Source: Candidatus Cryptobacteroides caccocaballi (GTDB lineage: Bacteria; Bacteroidota; Bacteroidia; Bacteroidales; UBA932). From it: a DNA stretch of 38,797 nucleotides. The stretch's first letter is position 1. Each line of letters starts with the position of its first letter. Positions 8,556-16,519 of the stretch are shown here, piece after piece. Under the pieces are notes generated by a model, which made no database searches, was not told the origin of the DNA, and saw only the letters and a program-made list of their open reading frames with translations. The DNA is taken from positions 1 through 38,797 of the forward strand of contig JAGHUQ010000046.1 of NCBI GenBank assembly GCA_018064725.1. The letters are read 5' to 3'. Both the position numbers and the translations under genes were made by a program.

Positions 8556-9467
8556 TTAATCCATCTGCTGGGCGGTCGAGCTCGAAAGCACGAGCATCTC
8601 CGCATAGTCCTTCGGTGTGATGCTTGCGAAAAGGTAGTGCACCGGGTCGCAGACCACGTTGCCGTGCATGACGGTGTAGTGCAGGTGCGGTGCAAATGAC
8701 TTTCCGGACATACCCACGGTGCCGATCTTCTCCCCCGCCTTGACCTTCCTTCCAGGTGCGACCTTAATCTCGCCAAGATGCGAATACCTTGTCACATATC
8801 CGTTTCCATGGTCAATGAACACCGTATTGCCATCCGCCTGGATCGAGCGCACGACCTTCACAACGACTCCGGCTCCGCCTGCCAGCACCGAAGTGCCCAC
8901 AGGGGCAATAAGGTCGAGTCCGTCATGGCCTGTGGAGACCTTGTAGAAAGGGCTCACCTTCGATCCCACCGAAGCTCCGGTCCTGGAGACGGTGAATCCC
9001 TCGAGCGGCATCACCATCGGAGGTGTAGTGTAACCCTCCATTCCCGTGATTTCGAAGATCCTGCGGAAATTCTCCTCGACGGAATGAGAGGTCTTCTCTA
9101 TGCCCTCGGCCTTCTCTGCGGCATAGGCATAGATCCTGTTGTCCGAGAGGTCCTCACCATCATTCGGAATGGCAGTACCAATCTCAAGGTCAGTAATTGA
9201 CGGCACCGAGGTGTGGAAGAGGTTGTTGTATATCTCGTCATCACGTATCTCGAGCAGCTCCACGGCATCGTGGAGAATACGCTCCTGCTCCCTCATCTGG
9301 GAGTATAGCTTCTCATACATCCTGTTCTCCCGCATCAACCTTCTGTCGCTGTCCTTCGGAAAGATCAGCACGAACGCCAGATGGTACAGGCACACGACGA
9401 ACGCCGCGCAGAAGAACCACCTCAGCACGCGACCCACGATCCTCATCTCTTCCTTCCTGCGTCCCAT
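8556..9467 (-). CDS. M23 family metallopeptidase (LytM-type), membrane-anchored
   Basis: A 303-residue envelope peptidase expected to cut peptide cross-links in peptidoglycan. It has an N-terminal membrane helix (about 12-34), a helical segment rich in charged residues (about 40-75), a spacer, and a C-terminal LytM domain (about 165-275). The zinc-site motifs are intact: GHDGLD supplies H and D, and HLHYT supplies the HxH pair. The domain also has the usual VFIDHGNGY and RYSHLG strands. It starts 2 bases after a paralogous M23 gene, and the two share their architecture, so they are a tandem duplication. Confidence 0.93.
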   Translation of the reverse strand: MGRRKEEMRIVGRVLRWFFCAAFVVCLYHLAFVLIFPKDSDRRLMRENRMYEKLYSQMREQERILHDAVELLEIRDDEIYNNLFHTSVPSITDLEIGTAIPNDGEDLSDNRIYAYAAEKAEGIEKTSHSVEENFRRIFEITGMEGYTTPPMVMPLEGFTVSRTGASVGSKVSPFYKVSTGHDGLDLIAPVGTSVLAGGAGVVVKVVRSIQADGNTVFIDHGNGYVTRYSHLGEIKVAPGRKVKAGEKIGTVGMSGKSFAPHLHYTVMHGNVVCDPVHYLFASITPKDYAEMLVLSSSTAQQMD

Positions 9468-9469
9468 AG

Positions 9470-10408
9470 CTATCTCCTACGCCTCCTTGCCGACGTTCCT
9501 TTCTGTCTCGGGACGAGCTGAACCATGTTCCTATAGTCCGCAAGATGTATATCCAAATCCATGTAGTTCAATGGGTTGACATAGTTGTTCCTGTAGAGCA
9601 CCTCGTAATGGAGATGCGCACCGGTACATTTGCCAGTCTGGCCGGAGTACGCGATATGATCACCCCTTTTCACCTCCTGACCCTCGGTCACGACCACGGC
9701 GTTGAGATGGGCATATCTGGTCTTGTATCCGAAACCATGATCAACGACCACCATGATTCCATATCCCCTGGAATCCGAGCTCACATTCTCGACGACGCCG
9801 TCGCCTGTCGCATACACCGGATTACCCTTGTCGGTCGCGAGGTCTATTCCCGTGTGGCGGGCTGCACCGCCCCAGACAGGATCTTCCCTGTAACCGAAGG
9901 TACTTGTCAGCATGATGTACGCATCGGGGTACATCGGAGGGATCGAAGGCACGCTGGCAGCCATATCTCCGGCGCTCACCGCAAGCGCGAACACCTCGTC
10001 GAACGACTTGCTCTGGATATATGCTTTCTTGGTCAGCCTGTCAAGACGGATAGCAGTGGTTTTCAAGAGGCTGGAATCGGAGAGATCGGCGAACGCCTCG
10101 TAACGGTTGACGCCGCCGATTCCGGCGTCCCTGACTTCGGACGGAATCTCGTTCATACCGAACACGGAGCGGTACACCTCGTTGTCCCTCTGCTCAAGCT
10201 GGTCGAGTATCTCCTGGTAGGTGTCCATCCTCCTGCTCATCAGCTCCACTCTCGTCGCCCACGAGGAATTCCTTCTGCGAAGGAAATAGCTCATAGGCTG
10301 TTCAAGTCCGAGCACGACGTTATAGAGCCAGAAGAAGAGTGCATACATGGCCACGGTGAGAGCGAAGAATCCCACCGCACGCACCATATATATACGCTTT
10401 TTGGCCAT
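9470..10408 (-). CDS. M23 family metallopeptidase (LytM-type), membrane-anchored, paralogue of the next gene
   Basis: An envelope peptidase with an N-terminal membrane helix, a charged helical region, and a C-terminal LytM domain with intact zinc motifs (RHTGID and AHLHYEV) and the VVVDHGFGYKTRYAHL strand. It ends in a basic ARRRRR tail. Three in-frame ATGs lie close together (10429, 10414, 10408). The first overlaps a consensus -7 box, so transcription probably begins after it; I chose 10408, giving 312 residues, but 10414 is equally possible. This is the first gene of the M23-M23-MerR operon and is divergent from alaS. Confidence 0.92.
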   Translation of the reverse strand: MAKKRIYMVRAVGFFALTVAMYALFFWLYNVVLGLEQPMSYFLRRRNSSWATRVELMSRRMDTYQEILDQLEQRDNEVYRSVFGMNEIPSEVRDAGIGGVNRYEAFADLSDSSLLKTTAIRLDRLTKKAYIQSKSFDEVFALAVSAGDMAASVPSIPPMYPDAYIMLTSTFGYREDPVWGGAARHTGIDLATDKGNPVYATGDGVVENVSSDSRGYGIMVVVDHGFGYKTRYAHLNAVVVTEGQEVKRGDHIAYSGQTGKCTGAHLHYEVLYRNNYVNPLNYMDLDIHLADYRNMVQLVPRQKGTSARRRRR

Positions 10409-10418
10409 AGACATCGCG

Positions 10419-10426
10419 CAAATATA
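10419..10426 (-). promoter_or_regulatory. -7 promoter box for the M23-M23-MerR operon
   Basis: The minus strand reads TATATTTG, an exact TAnnTTTG match. It lies only 10-20 bases before the candidate M23 start codons, so the 5' leader must be very short. It is divergent from the alaS -7 box 12 bases away. Confidence 0.5.
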
Positions 10427-10438
10427 CAATATTTGTTG

Positions 10439-10446
10439 TAAATTTG
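10439..10446 (+). promoter_or_regulatory. -7 promoter box for the alaS operon
   Basis: Reads TAAATTTG, an exact TAnnTTTG match, 34 bases before the alaS start codon. No strong TTTG -33 element is apparent at the standard spacing. The box lies back to back with the M23 promoter, so the two promoter regions overlap. Confidence 0.5.
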
Positions 10447-10480
10447 CGGGTTATTACTGAAAATAAACCAAGATAACTAT

Positions 10481-13102
10481 ATGACATCCAAAGAAATCCG
10501 CCAGGCATTCCTGGACTATTTCGCATCAAAGGGACACACAATCGTACCATCGGCTCCGATGGTTGTGAAAGGCGACCCTACCCTCATGTTCACAAACGCA
10601 GGTATGAACCAGTTCAAGGACATCTTCCTCGGCAACGCGAAGAAGAAGTGGGACAGAGCTGCAGATTCACAGAAGTGTCTCCGCGTGAGCGGCAAGCATA
10701 ACGATCTCGAGGAGGTTGGACATGACACCTATCACCACACCATGTTCGAGATGCTCGGCAACTGGAGCTTCGGCGACTATTTCAAGACCGAGGCCATCGA
10801 CATGGCATGGGAACTCCTTACAGACGTATTCAAGATTGACAAGAGCATACTCTACGCAACCATCTTCGAAGGCTCTCCTGAAGACGGCACCGAGCTCGAC
10901 CTCGAGGCAAAGGCTGCCTGGCTCAAGCACCTTCCTGAGGACCATATCGTACTCGGAAACAAGCATGACAACTTCTGGGAAATGGGAGATACAGGCCCTT
11001 GCGGTCCATGCTCTGAGATCCACATCGACATCCGTACCCCTGAGGAGAAGGCAAGCGGCGTTCTCGGACGCGACCTCGTGAACCAGGACGACCCACACGT
11101 CATCGAGATATGGAACATCGTCTTCATGCAGTACATGCGCATGGCAGACGGCCACCTCGAGAGCCTCCCTGCAAAGAACATCGACACCGGAATGGGCTTC
11201 GAGCGTCTCTGCGCAGTGCTCCAGGGCAAGAACAGCAACTACGACTCAGACGTGTTCACCGGCATGCTCGCAAAGATCGGCGAACTCTCTGGACACACCT
11301 ACGGCCAGGACAAGAAGTGCGACATCGCAATGCGCGTCATCGCCGACCATATCCGTACCATCAGCTTCTCTATCGCTGACGGCCAGCTTCCTTCGAACGT
11401 GAAGGCAGGATATGTGATCCGCCGCATCCTCCGCCGTGCAGTACGCTACGGATACACCTTCCTCGGCTTCAACGAGCCTTTCCTCTGCCGTCTCGTACCT
11501 CAGCTCATCTATGACATGGGTGAGGCATATCCGGAGATCGAGAAGCAGCAGAAGCTCATCGAGAGCGTAATCCGCGAGGAGGAGAACGCATTCCTCAAGA
11601 CCCTCGACCGCGGAATCAGGCTCATGGACGAGTGCATGGAGGCAGCCAAGGACACCAAGGTGATCGCAGGCGCAGATGCATTCAAGCTCTATGACACCTT
11701 CGGATTCCCTATCGACCTTACCGAGCTCATCGCAGGTGAGAACGGCTACAAGGTGGACCTCGACGGCTTCAACGTGGAGCTCCAGAAGCAGAAGGAGCGC
11801 GCCCGCAACGCCACAGCCAACGAGTTCGGCGACTGGGTTGAGTACAAGGCCGGCGAGACCGAGTTCGCAGGTTACGACCAGACCACCGTGGAGGGCGCAC
11901 AGCTTCTCCGTCAGCGCGTGGTGAAGCAGAAGAACAAGGAAATGCTCCAGCTCGTCTTCGACCAGACTCCATTCTACGGAGAGATGGGTGGTGAGGTCGG
12001 TGACACCGGCGTAATCATCTCGGAGAGCGGCGAGCAGATCGCAATCCTCAACACAGTCAAGGAGAACGGCCTCACCGTACATATCGCAGAGAAGATGCCA
12101 TCGGACCCTAGCGAGAGCTTCACCCTCGTTGTGGATGCAGAGCGCAGGCAGAAGATCGCTAACAACCACAGCTGCACCCACCTTCTCGACGGAGTCCTCC
12201 GCGACGTCCTCGGAACACATGTGGAGCAGAAGGGTTCATTCGTCTGCGACAATTACTTCCGTTTCGACTTCAGCCATTTCGAGAAGCTCACCGACGCACA
12301 GATCCGCGAGATCGAGCATAGGGTGAACGCCCTCATCCGTGAGAATCTCCCACTCGAGGAGAAGCGCGACGCAACAATGGAGGAGGCTAAGGAGATGGGC
12401 GCAATCGCACTCTTCGGAGAGAAGTACGGCGACCGTGTCCGCGTAGTCAAGTTCGGCAAGAGCATCGAGCTCTGCGGTGGTTGCCACACCGACGCCACCG
12501 GTAAGATCGGCTACTTCCAGATCACCGGCGAGTCAGCAATCGCTGCAGGTATCCGCCGTATCGAGGCAGTGACCGGCTTCGCAGCAGAGATGTACTCCGA
12601 GGCTGCCCAGGAGGCCCTCCGCACGGCAAAGGCATTCTTCAACAACGTACCGGACCTCGCAGGAGCCATCCAGAAGCTCGTGAACGAGAACGCAGAATAC
12701 AAGAAGCAGGCTGAGGCTTTCGCAAAGCAGAAGGCCGCTGAGCTTGCCAAGGAGATCAGCTCTATGGGCAAGGACATCAACGGCGTGAACGTAATCGCCA
12801 TCAGCAGCGCTCTCTCATACGAGCCTGCAATGCTCAGGGACGCAGCCGCAAACCTCCAGAAGGAGCTTAAGAACACCGTGCTCGCAGCAGCAATTGAGTC
12901 TGAGGGCAAGCCACAGCTCGTACTCATGTACTCAGCTGACCTCGTAGCTGCAGGAAAGAACGCAGGAAAGGACATCCGCGAGGCAGCCAAGTTCATCCAG
13001 GGCGGCGGCGGCGGACAGCCAGGCCTCGCTACTGCCGGCGGCAGGAACTGCGACGGACTCAAGGACGCCCTTGACGCCCTCATCGCAGCTGCGACAAAAT
13101 AA
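10481..13102 (+). CDS. alaS: Alanyl-tRNA synthetase
   Basis: Charges tRNA-Ala in the cytoplasm and edits mischarged Ser or Gly. The 873-residue product has the class II catalytic core at the N-terminus ([14 protein letters not shown]; motif 2 near [13 protein letters not shown] at about 89), then the tRNA-recognition domain. The editing domain has its zinc motif HSCTH at about 564 and CGGCH at about 665. The C-Ala domain ends with the GGGGGQPG glycine-rich motif at about 841. Length matches the family. It opens a plus-strand operon followed after 12 bases by the LptG-Fmt gene. Confidence 0.98.
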   Translation: MTSKEIRQAFLDYFASKGHTIVPSAPMVVKGDPTLMFTNAGMNQFKDIFLGNAKKKWDRAADSQKCLRVSGKHNDLEEVGHDTYHHTMFEMLGNWSFGDYFKTEAIDMAWELLTDVFKIDKSILYATIFEGSPEDGTELDLEAKAAWLKHLPEDHIVLGNKHDNFWEMGDTGPCGPCSEIHIDIRTPEEKASGVLGRDLVNQDDPHVIEIWNIVFMQYMRMADGHLESLPAKNIDTGMGFERLCAVLQGKNSNYDSDVFTGMLAKIGELSGHTYGQDKKCDIAMRVIADHIRTISFSIADGQLPSNVKAGYVIRRILRRAVRYGYTFLGFNEPFLCRLVPQLIYDMGEAYPEIEKQQKLIESVIREEENAFLKTLDRGIRLMDECMEAAKDTKVIAGADAFKLYDTFGFPIDLTELIAGENGYKVDLDGFNVELQKQKERARNATANEFGDWVEYKAGETEFAGYDQTTVEGAQLLRQRVVKQKNKEMLQLVFDQTPFYGEMGGEVGDTGVIISESGEQIAILNTVKENGLTVHIAEKMPSDPSESFTLVVDAERRQKIANNHSCTHLLDGVLRDVLGTHVEQKGSFVCDNYFRFDFSHFEKLTDAQIREIEHRVNALIRENLPLEEKRDATMEEAKEMGAIALFGEKYGDRVRVVKFGKSIELCGGCHTDATGKIGYFQITGESAIAAGIRRIEAVTGFAAEMYSEAAQEALRTAKAFFNNVPDLAGAIQKLVNENAEYKKQAEAFAKQKAAELAKEISSMGKDINGVNVIAISSALSYEPAMLRDAAANLQKELKNTVLAAAIESEGKPQLVLMYSADLVAAGKNAGKDIREAAKFIQGGGGGQPGLATAGGRNCDGLKDALDALIAAATK

Positions 13103-13114
13103 GTCCGACACTGA

Positions 13115-15601
13115 ATGAAGAAGCTGGACCAGTTCATACTGAAGACCTTCATAGGACCGTTCATAGCGATCCTCTTCGTCGTCGTGTTCATCCTGATGAT
13201 GCAGTTCCTTTGGCTGTACATCGATGAGCTGGTAGGAAAAGGTCTCGGCTTCAGGGTAATCATCGAATTCATGGGATGGGGTTGCGCGACGCTGCTGCCT
13301 CTGGCACTGCCTCTCGCCACCCTCCTCTCATCGATGATGACCATGGGAAACCTCGGAGAGAACAACGAGCTGCTCGCCATCAAGGCCGCAGGTATCTCGC
13401 TCCAGAGGATCATGTTCCCGCTGACCCTCGTATCCATACTCATAGCGATAGGAACGTTCTTCGCGATGAACAATCTCGTACCTATCGCATACAATGAGAT
13501 CTACACCCTCAGAGACGACATTCTCCGTACGAAGAACGAGATCAAGATCCCTGAAGGTACTTTCTATGACGGTATCGACGGCTACATACTCCGTATAGAC
13601 GACCGAGACAACGAAACCGGCATGATGCATGGCGTGATGGTCTATGACCACACCGGAGACAAGGGCAACGTGAGTCTCACCATCGCTGATTCCGCGCTGA
13701 TGGTCATGTCGCCGGACAAGAGCTTCCTCACCTTCTCGATGTATAGCGGAACGAACTACGAGGAAACCAACAACCGAAGATACCGCGACACCACCCTCCA
13801 GCTCCAGCAGATAGACTTCAAGCTTCAGGAGATGGTCATTCCTCTCGAGAACTACGCCTTCAAGAAATCGGAGAGCGGAAGGTTCAGCGACGAGGTGAAG
13901 ACCATGCCGTTGGAGCAGCTGTACGTAGTGAAGGACTCGCTCACGCAGCTGTACGACAAGATGTATGAGACCCAGATGTCCGAGTTCAGGACCGGACGAA
14001 GGCTCAGGTTCAACGACCAGCTGGACACCGCAAACCACAGGGAGTACAAGGCCATGTTCGCGCCCGAGGACCTGATGGTATGGAAGGACACGAAGGAGGA
14101 GCTGAGCGCATACACCAATGCCATATCGGCAGCAAACGAGCTTCAGAGCACGCTCGAGGGCTATTCACGCGACGCAATCCAGTATATATGGGTGCTCAGA
14201 CGTGCAGACGAGAACATCCTGAAGAAGTTCGCCGGCGCGCTGGCCTGCTTCATATTCTTCTTCATCGGAGCACCTTTGGGAGCGCTCATCCGTAAGGGAG
14301 GTCTGGGAACGCCGGCCATAGTTTCGGTGCTCTTCTTCGTATTGTATTGGGTGGTCGACGTATCTGGAACCAAGCTTGCCCGAGACGGAGCCGTGGGCAG
14401 CTTCACTGGTGCATTCATATCCGTCATAGTGCTGGCTCCGATAGGTTTCTTCCTGACATGGAAGGCCATAAACGATTCGCCTCTGTTCAACACGGACAAC
14501 TTCAAGGCATTCTTCAGAAAGATAAAGAGAAAAGTCATGTCAATCTTCCACAAGACTCAGATAGTATACATGGGTACGCCGGAATTCGCGGTGGAACCTC
14601 TCGATGCGCTCATCAAGCATGGATATCACATCAGTGCAGTAGTAACCGTTCCGGACAAGGCTTCCGGCCGAGGCCTGAAGGTCAACGAGAGCGCCGTGAA
14701 GAAGTATGCCGTCGAACACGGCATTCCTGTATACCAGCCGGAGAAGCTCAAGGATCCTGAGTTCGTAGAGGCGATGAAAGCCCTCAAGCCTGACCTTTTC
14801 GTGGTCGTGGCATTCAGGATGCTTCCTAAGGTCATCTGGGAGATCCCGACCCTCGGAACCTTCAATCTCCATGCTGCCCTTCTTCCGCAGTACCGCGGTG
14901 CGGCTCCTATCAACTGGGCTGTCATCAACGGCGACCAGGTTACCGGCGTCACCACCTTCATGATCGACGAAGGCATCGACACAGGAAACATCATGATGCG
15001 TGAGCAGATAAAGATCGAGAAGACCGACAACGCCGGCGACGTACATGACAAGCTCATGGCACTTGGTTCGAGAGTTGTCGTCCAGACGGTCGAAGGCATC
15101 ATTGACGGTCATATAGAGAACCGCGTCCAGAAATCCTTCATCCAGGGAGACGAGGTGCTCAAGCCTGCCCCTAAGCTCACCCGCGAGCTCTGTCATATTG
15201 ACTGGAACGGCCGCAGCAAGGATATCCACAATCTCATCAGGGGTCTCAGCCCATATCCTGCAGCATTCACGGAGATTTGCAAGGAGGGTACAGAGCCTAT
15301 CCAGATGAAGATCTATTCATCCGAAATCATGAACGCAGAGGCCGTTGCAGCCCTCCGCACTCTCAGCGGAATCGAGGGCGATGGTCCTATCGCTCCGGGA
15401 ACAATACTCTGCGACGGCAAGAGCTCTCTCGCCATCACCACCGCAAACGGAGCCATCTCTGTCAAGGAGCTTCAGATCAGCGGAAAGAAGAGAATGGACA
15501 TAAAGTCTTTCCTCCTCGGCTTCAGGGAGCCATGCAGCTATAAGACAACCCAGGGAAGTTCAGCTGAGTTCATCAGAAGGACGCACGCTCCTAAGGAATA
15601 A
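13115..15601 (+). CDS. In-frame fusion: LptF/LptG-family LPS export permease joined to methionyl-tRNA formyltransferase
   Basis: One uninterrupted 828-codon frame holds two complete, unrelated proteins. Residues 1-474 are an LptF/LptG (YjgP/YjgQ) permease: three helices (about 12-36, 48-76, 98-118), a periplasmic beta-rich domain (about 125-365) and three more helices (about 372-392, 399-417, 428-450), with a basic cytoplasmic tail. Residues 475-828 are a full Fmt. The permease C-terminus should lie in the cytoplasm, so a fused Fmt would be on the correct side. An internal ATG at codon 475 sits where Fmt normally begins, behind an A-rich stretch, so the cell may also, or only, make Fmt separately. 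A lost stop codon, a true fusion, or a sequence error cannot be told apart here. It lies 12 bases after alaS and 4 bases before thiamine pyrophosphokinase. Confidence 0.85.
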   Translation: MKKLDQFILKTFIGPFIAILFVVVFILMMQFLWLYIDELVGKGLGFRVIIEFMGWGCATLLPLALPLATLLSSMMTMGNLGENNELLAIKAAGISLQRIMFPLTLVSILIAIGTFFAMNNLVPIAYNEIYTLRDDILRTKNEIKIPEGTFYDGIDGYILRIDDRDNETGMMHGVMVYDHTGDKGNVSLTIADSALMVMSPDKSFLTFSMYSGTNYEETNNRRYRDTTLQLQQIDFKLQEMVIPLENYAFKKSESGRFSDEVKTMPLEQLYVVKDSLTQLYDKMYETQMSEFRTGRRLRFNDQLDTANHREYKAMFAPEDLMVWKDTKEELSAYTNAISAANELQSTLEGYSRDAIQYIWVLRRADENILKKFAGALACFIFFFIGAPLGALIRKGGLGTPAIVSVLFFVLYWVVDVSGTKLARDGAVGSFTGAFISVIVLAPIGFFLTWKAINDSPLFNTDNFKAFFRKIKRKVMSIFHKTQIVYMGTPEFAVEPLDALIKHGYHISAVVTVPDKASGRGLKVNESAVKKYAVEHGIPVYQPEKLKDPEFVEAMKALKPDLFVVVAFRMLPKVIWEIPTLGTFNLHAALLPQYRGAAPINWAVINGDQVTGVTTFMIDEGIDTGNIMMREQIKIEKTDNAGDVHDKLMALGSRVVVQTVEGIIDGHIENRVQKSFIQGDEVLKPAPKLTRELCHIDWNGRSKDIHNLIRGLSPYPAAFTEICKEGTEPIQMKIYSSEIMNAEAVAALRTLSGIEGDGPIAPGTILCDGKSSLAITTANGAISVKELQISGKKRMDIKSFLLGFREPCSYKTTQGSSAEFIRRTHAPKE
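14537..15601 (+). CDS. fmt: Methionyl-tRNA formyltransferase: C-terminal half of the fused ORF, with its own possible start
   Basis: Adds a formyl group from 10-formyl-tetrahydrofolate to Met-tRNA(fMet) for translation initiation. Read from the internal ATG it is 354 residues and starts as Fmt proteins do, reaching YMGTPEFAV at residue 11. The catalytic triad is intact: N110 and H112 in FNLHAALLPQYRGAAP and D148 in EGIDTG, close to the E. coli numbering N108/H110/D146. The usual SLLP is ALLP here. The C-terminal tRNA-binding domain contains IRGLSPYPAA. The protein is longer than typical because of a small insertion near residue 290 and about 20 extra C-terminal residues after LLGFR. This entry is the alternative separate product; the same bases are part of the fusion above. 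Confidence 0.75.
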   Translation: MSIFHKTQIVYMGTPEFAVEPLDALIKHGYHISAVVTVPDKASGRGLKVNESAVKKYAVEHGIPVYQPEKLKDPEFVEAMKALKPDLFVVVAFRMLPKVIWEIPTLGTFNLHAALLPQYRGAAPINWAVINGDQVTGVTTFMIDEGIDTGNIMMREQIKIEKTDNAGDVHDKLMALGSRVVVQTVEGIIDGHIENRVQKSFIQGDEVLKPAPKLTRELCHIDWNGRSKDIHNLIRGLSPYPAAFTEICKEGTEPIQMKIYSSEIMNAEAVAALRTLSGIEGDGPIAPGTILCDGKSSLAITTANGAISVKELQISGKKRMDIKSFLLGFREPCSYKTTQGSSAEFIRRTHAPKE

Positions 15602-15605
15602 GGCC

Positions 15606-16262
15606 ATGAGGACGATCACCATACTCGGAAACGGGGAATACCCTCGTACGCCGTATCCCCTGTGGCTCATAGACAGCGCTGATTTCGTGATATGCTGCGA
15701 CGGTGCCTTCACAAGGTGGCTCAGGCGCAAGCATCAGGGCCGCAAGCTCCCAGACATCGTTATCGGCGACATGGATTCGCTCCCTGCATCCGTCAAGCAG
15801 CGTTATGCGGACAGAATCATACACGAGACTGAGCAGGACGACAATGACCAGACCAAGGCCATCAAGTATATCCTCCAGCGTTTCCCTGACGAGGAGTTGA
15901 CGATTCATATCGTCGGAGCTACCGGCATGCGCGAGGACCACACCATTGGAAACGTTTCACTCCTGATGGAATACGAGCGCAGGTTCAACTTCTCCAAGCG
16001 AGGCATCACCTGCGACATCGTCTCAGACTACTCTACAATCTTCGCCATCACCGACAGCTGCAGCTTCGACTGCGGTGCCGGCAGAGCCGTCTCTGTCCTC
16101 ACCCCGGACAACAGCCTCACAATCAAGTCTCAGGGTCTCGTATGGCCAACAGACGAGGTCGTATTCGACAACTGGTGGAAGGCGACACTCAACCGAGCCA
16201 GCGCCGACACTGTCACCCTCACCTTCTCTCACCCTTCCTACGCCCTGATTATCCTCAGCTGA
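15606..16262 (+). CDS. Thiamine pyrophosphokinase
   Basis: Converts thiamine plus ATP to thiamine pyrophosphate. The 218-residue product has the family landmarks: CDGA at 31-34, GDMDS at 54-58, the acidic QDDNDQTKA stretch at 77-85, and GATGMREDHTIGN at 104-116. A C-terminal thiamine-binding beta domain follows. It starts 4 bases after the LptG-Fmt stop and is the last gene of the alaS operon. Downstream are an inverted-repeat element and a hairpin terminator that separate it from the convergent M3 peptidase. Confidence 0.93.
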   Translation: MRTITILGNGEYPRTPYPLWLIDSADFVICCDGAFTRWLRRKHQGRKLPDIVIGDMDSLPASVKQRYADRIIHETEQDDNDQTKAIKYILQRFPDEELTIHIVGATGMREDHTIGNVSLLMEYERRFNFSKRGITCDIVSDYSTIFAITDSCSFDCGAGRAVSVLTPDNSLTIKSQGLVWPTDEVVFDNWWKATLNRASADTVTLTFSHPSYALIILS

Positions 16263-16331
16263 CCGCTGCCATGATAAGCAGCATGCGGTTTCTTATTGAG
16301 GCACACACCCCCGAGAGCCCGTGCCACCCTC

Positions 16332-16455
16332 GGCGTAGGTGTGATTCTCCTGCGATGCCCTCGCTTCGCTCGTCCCTCCCAGCTTGCGCTGGGCCCCTCC
16401 CATTTATGAGGCCATGGGTGGCCACAGGCATCTTCAGGAGAATCACACCTTCGCC
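16332..16455. repeat. Inverted-repeat (MITE/REP-like) intergenic element
   Basis: Two 21-base arms, 16332-16352 and 16435-16455, are reverse complements with one mismatch; the core of the left arm is AGGTGTGATTCTCCTG. Just inside, GATGCC (16354-16359) pairs with GGCATC (16427-16432) across a small internal loop. The centre has a separate hairpin, CCCAGC-TTGC-GCTGGG (16378-16393). No coding frame with a recognisable product and no clear target-site duplication is visible. It could be a small non-autonomous mobile element, a REP-like repeat or a structured RNA. No second copy was noticed in this window. Confidence 0.7.
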
Positions 16456-16461
16456 ACACAT

Positions 16462-16497
16462 AAAAAAGAGTCCGACCTGGAAGAGGCCGGACTCTTT
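16462..16497 (-). terminator. Rho-independent terminator, probably bidirectional
   Basis: AAAGAGTCCG (16465-16474) pairs perfectly with CGGACTCTTT (16488-16497), extended by CCT/AGG inside. On the minus strand the stem runs into six T residues, making it a good terminator for the M3 peptidase gene ending at 16520. On the plus strand it is followed by a shorter T run and could also stop thiamine pyrophosphokinase transcripts. Confidence 0.8.
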
Positions 16498-16519
16498 ATC
16501 GATATGTTGAAGTCTTAGA

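Noticed and set aside
11246..12220. Long minus-strand frame inside alaS
   Set aside because: The sense strand encodes an intact AlaS with all motifs; the antisense product is Leu/Val/Glu-rich low-complexity sequence typical of a shadow frame.
12511..13494. Minus-strand frame across the alaS and LptG junction
   Set aside because: It crosses two convincing plus-strand genes and has no recognisable domain or translation start context.
16142..16510. Possible small gene downstream of thiamine pyrophosphokinase
   Set aside because: The frame overlaps the real gene end, then passes through the inverted-repeat element and a terminator; the product is Pro/Arg/Ser-rich with no family match.
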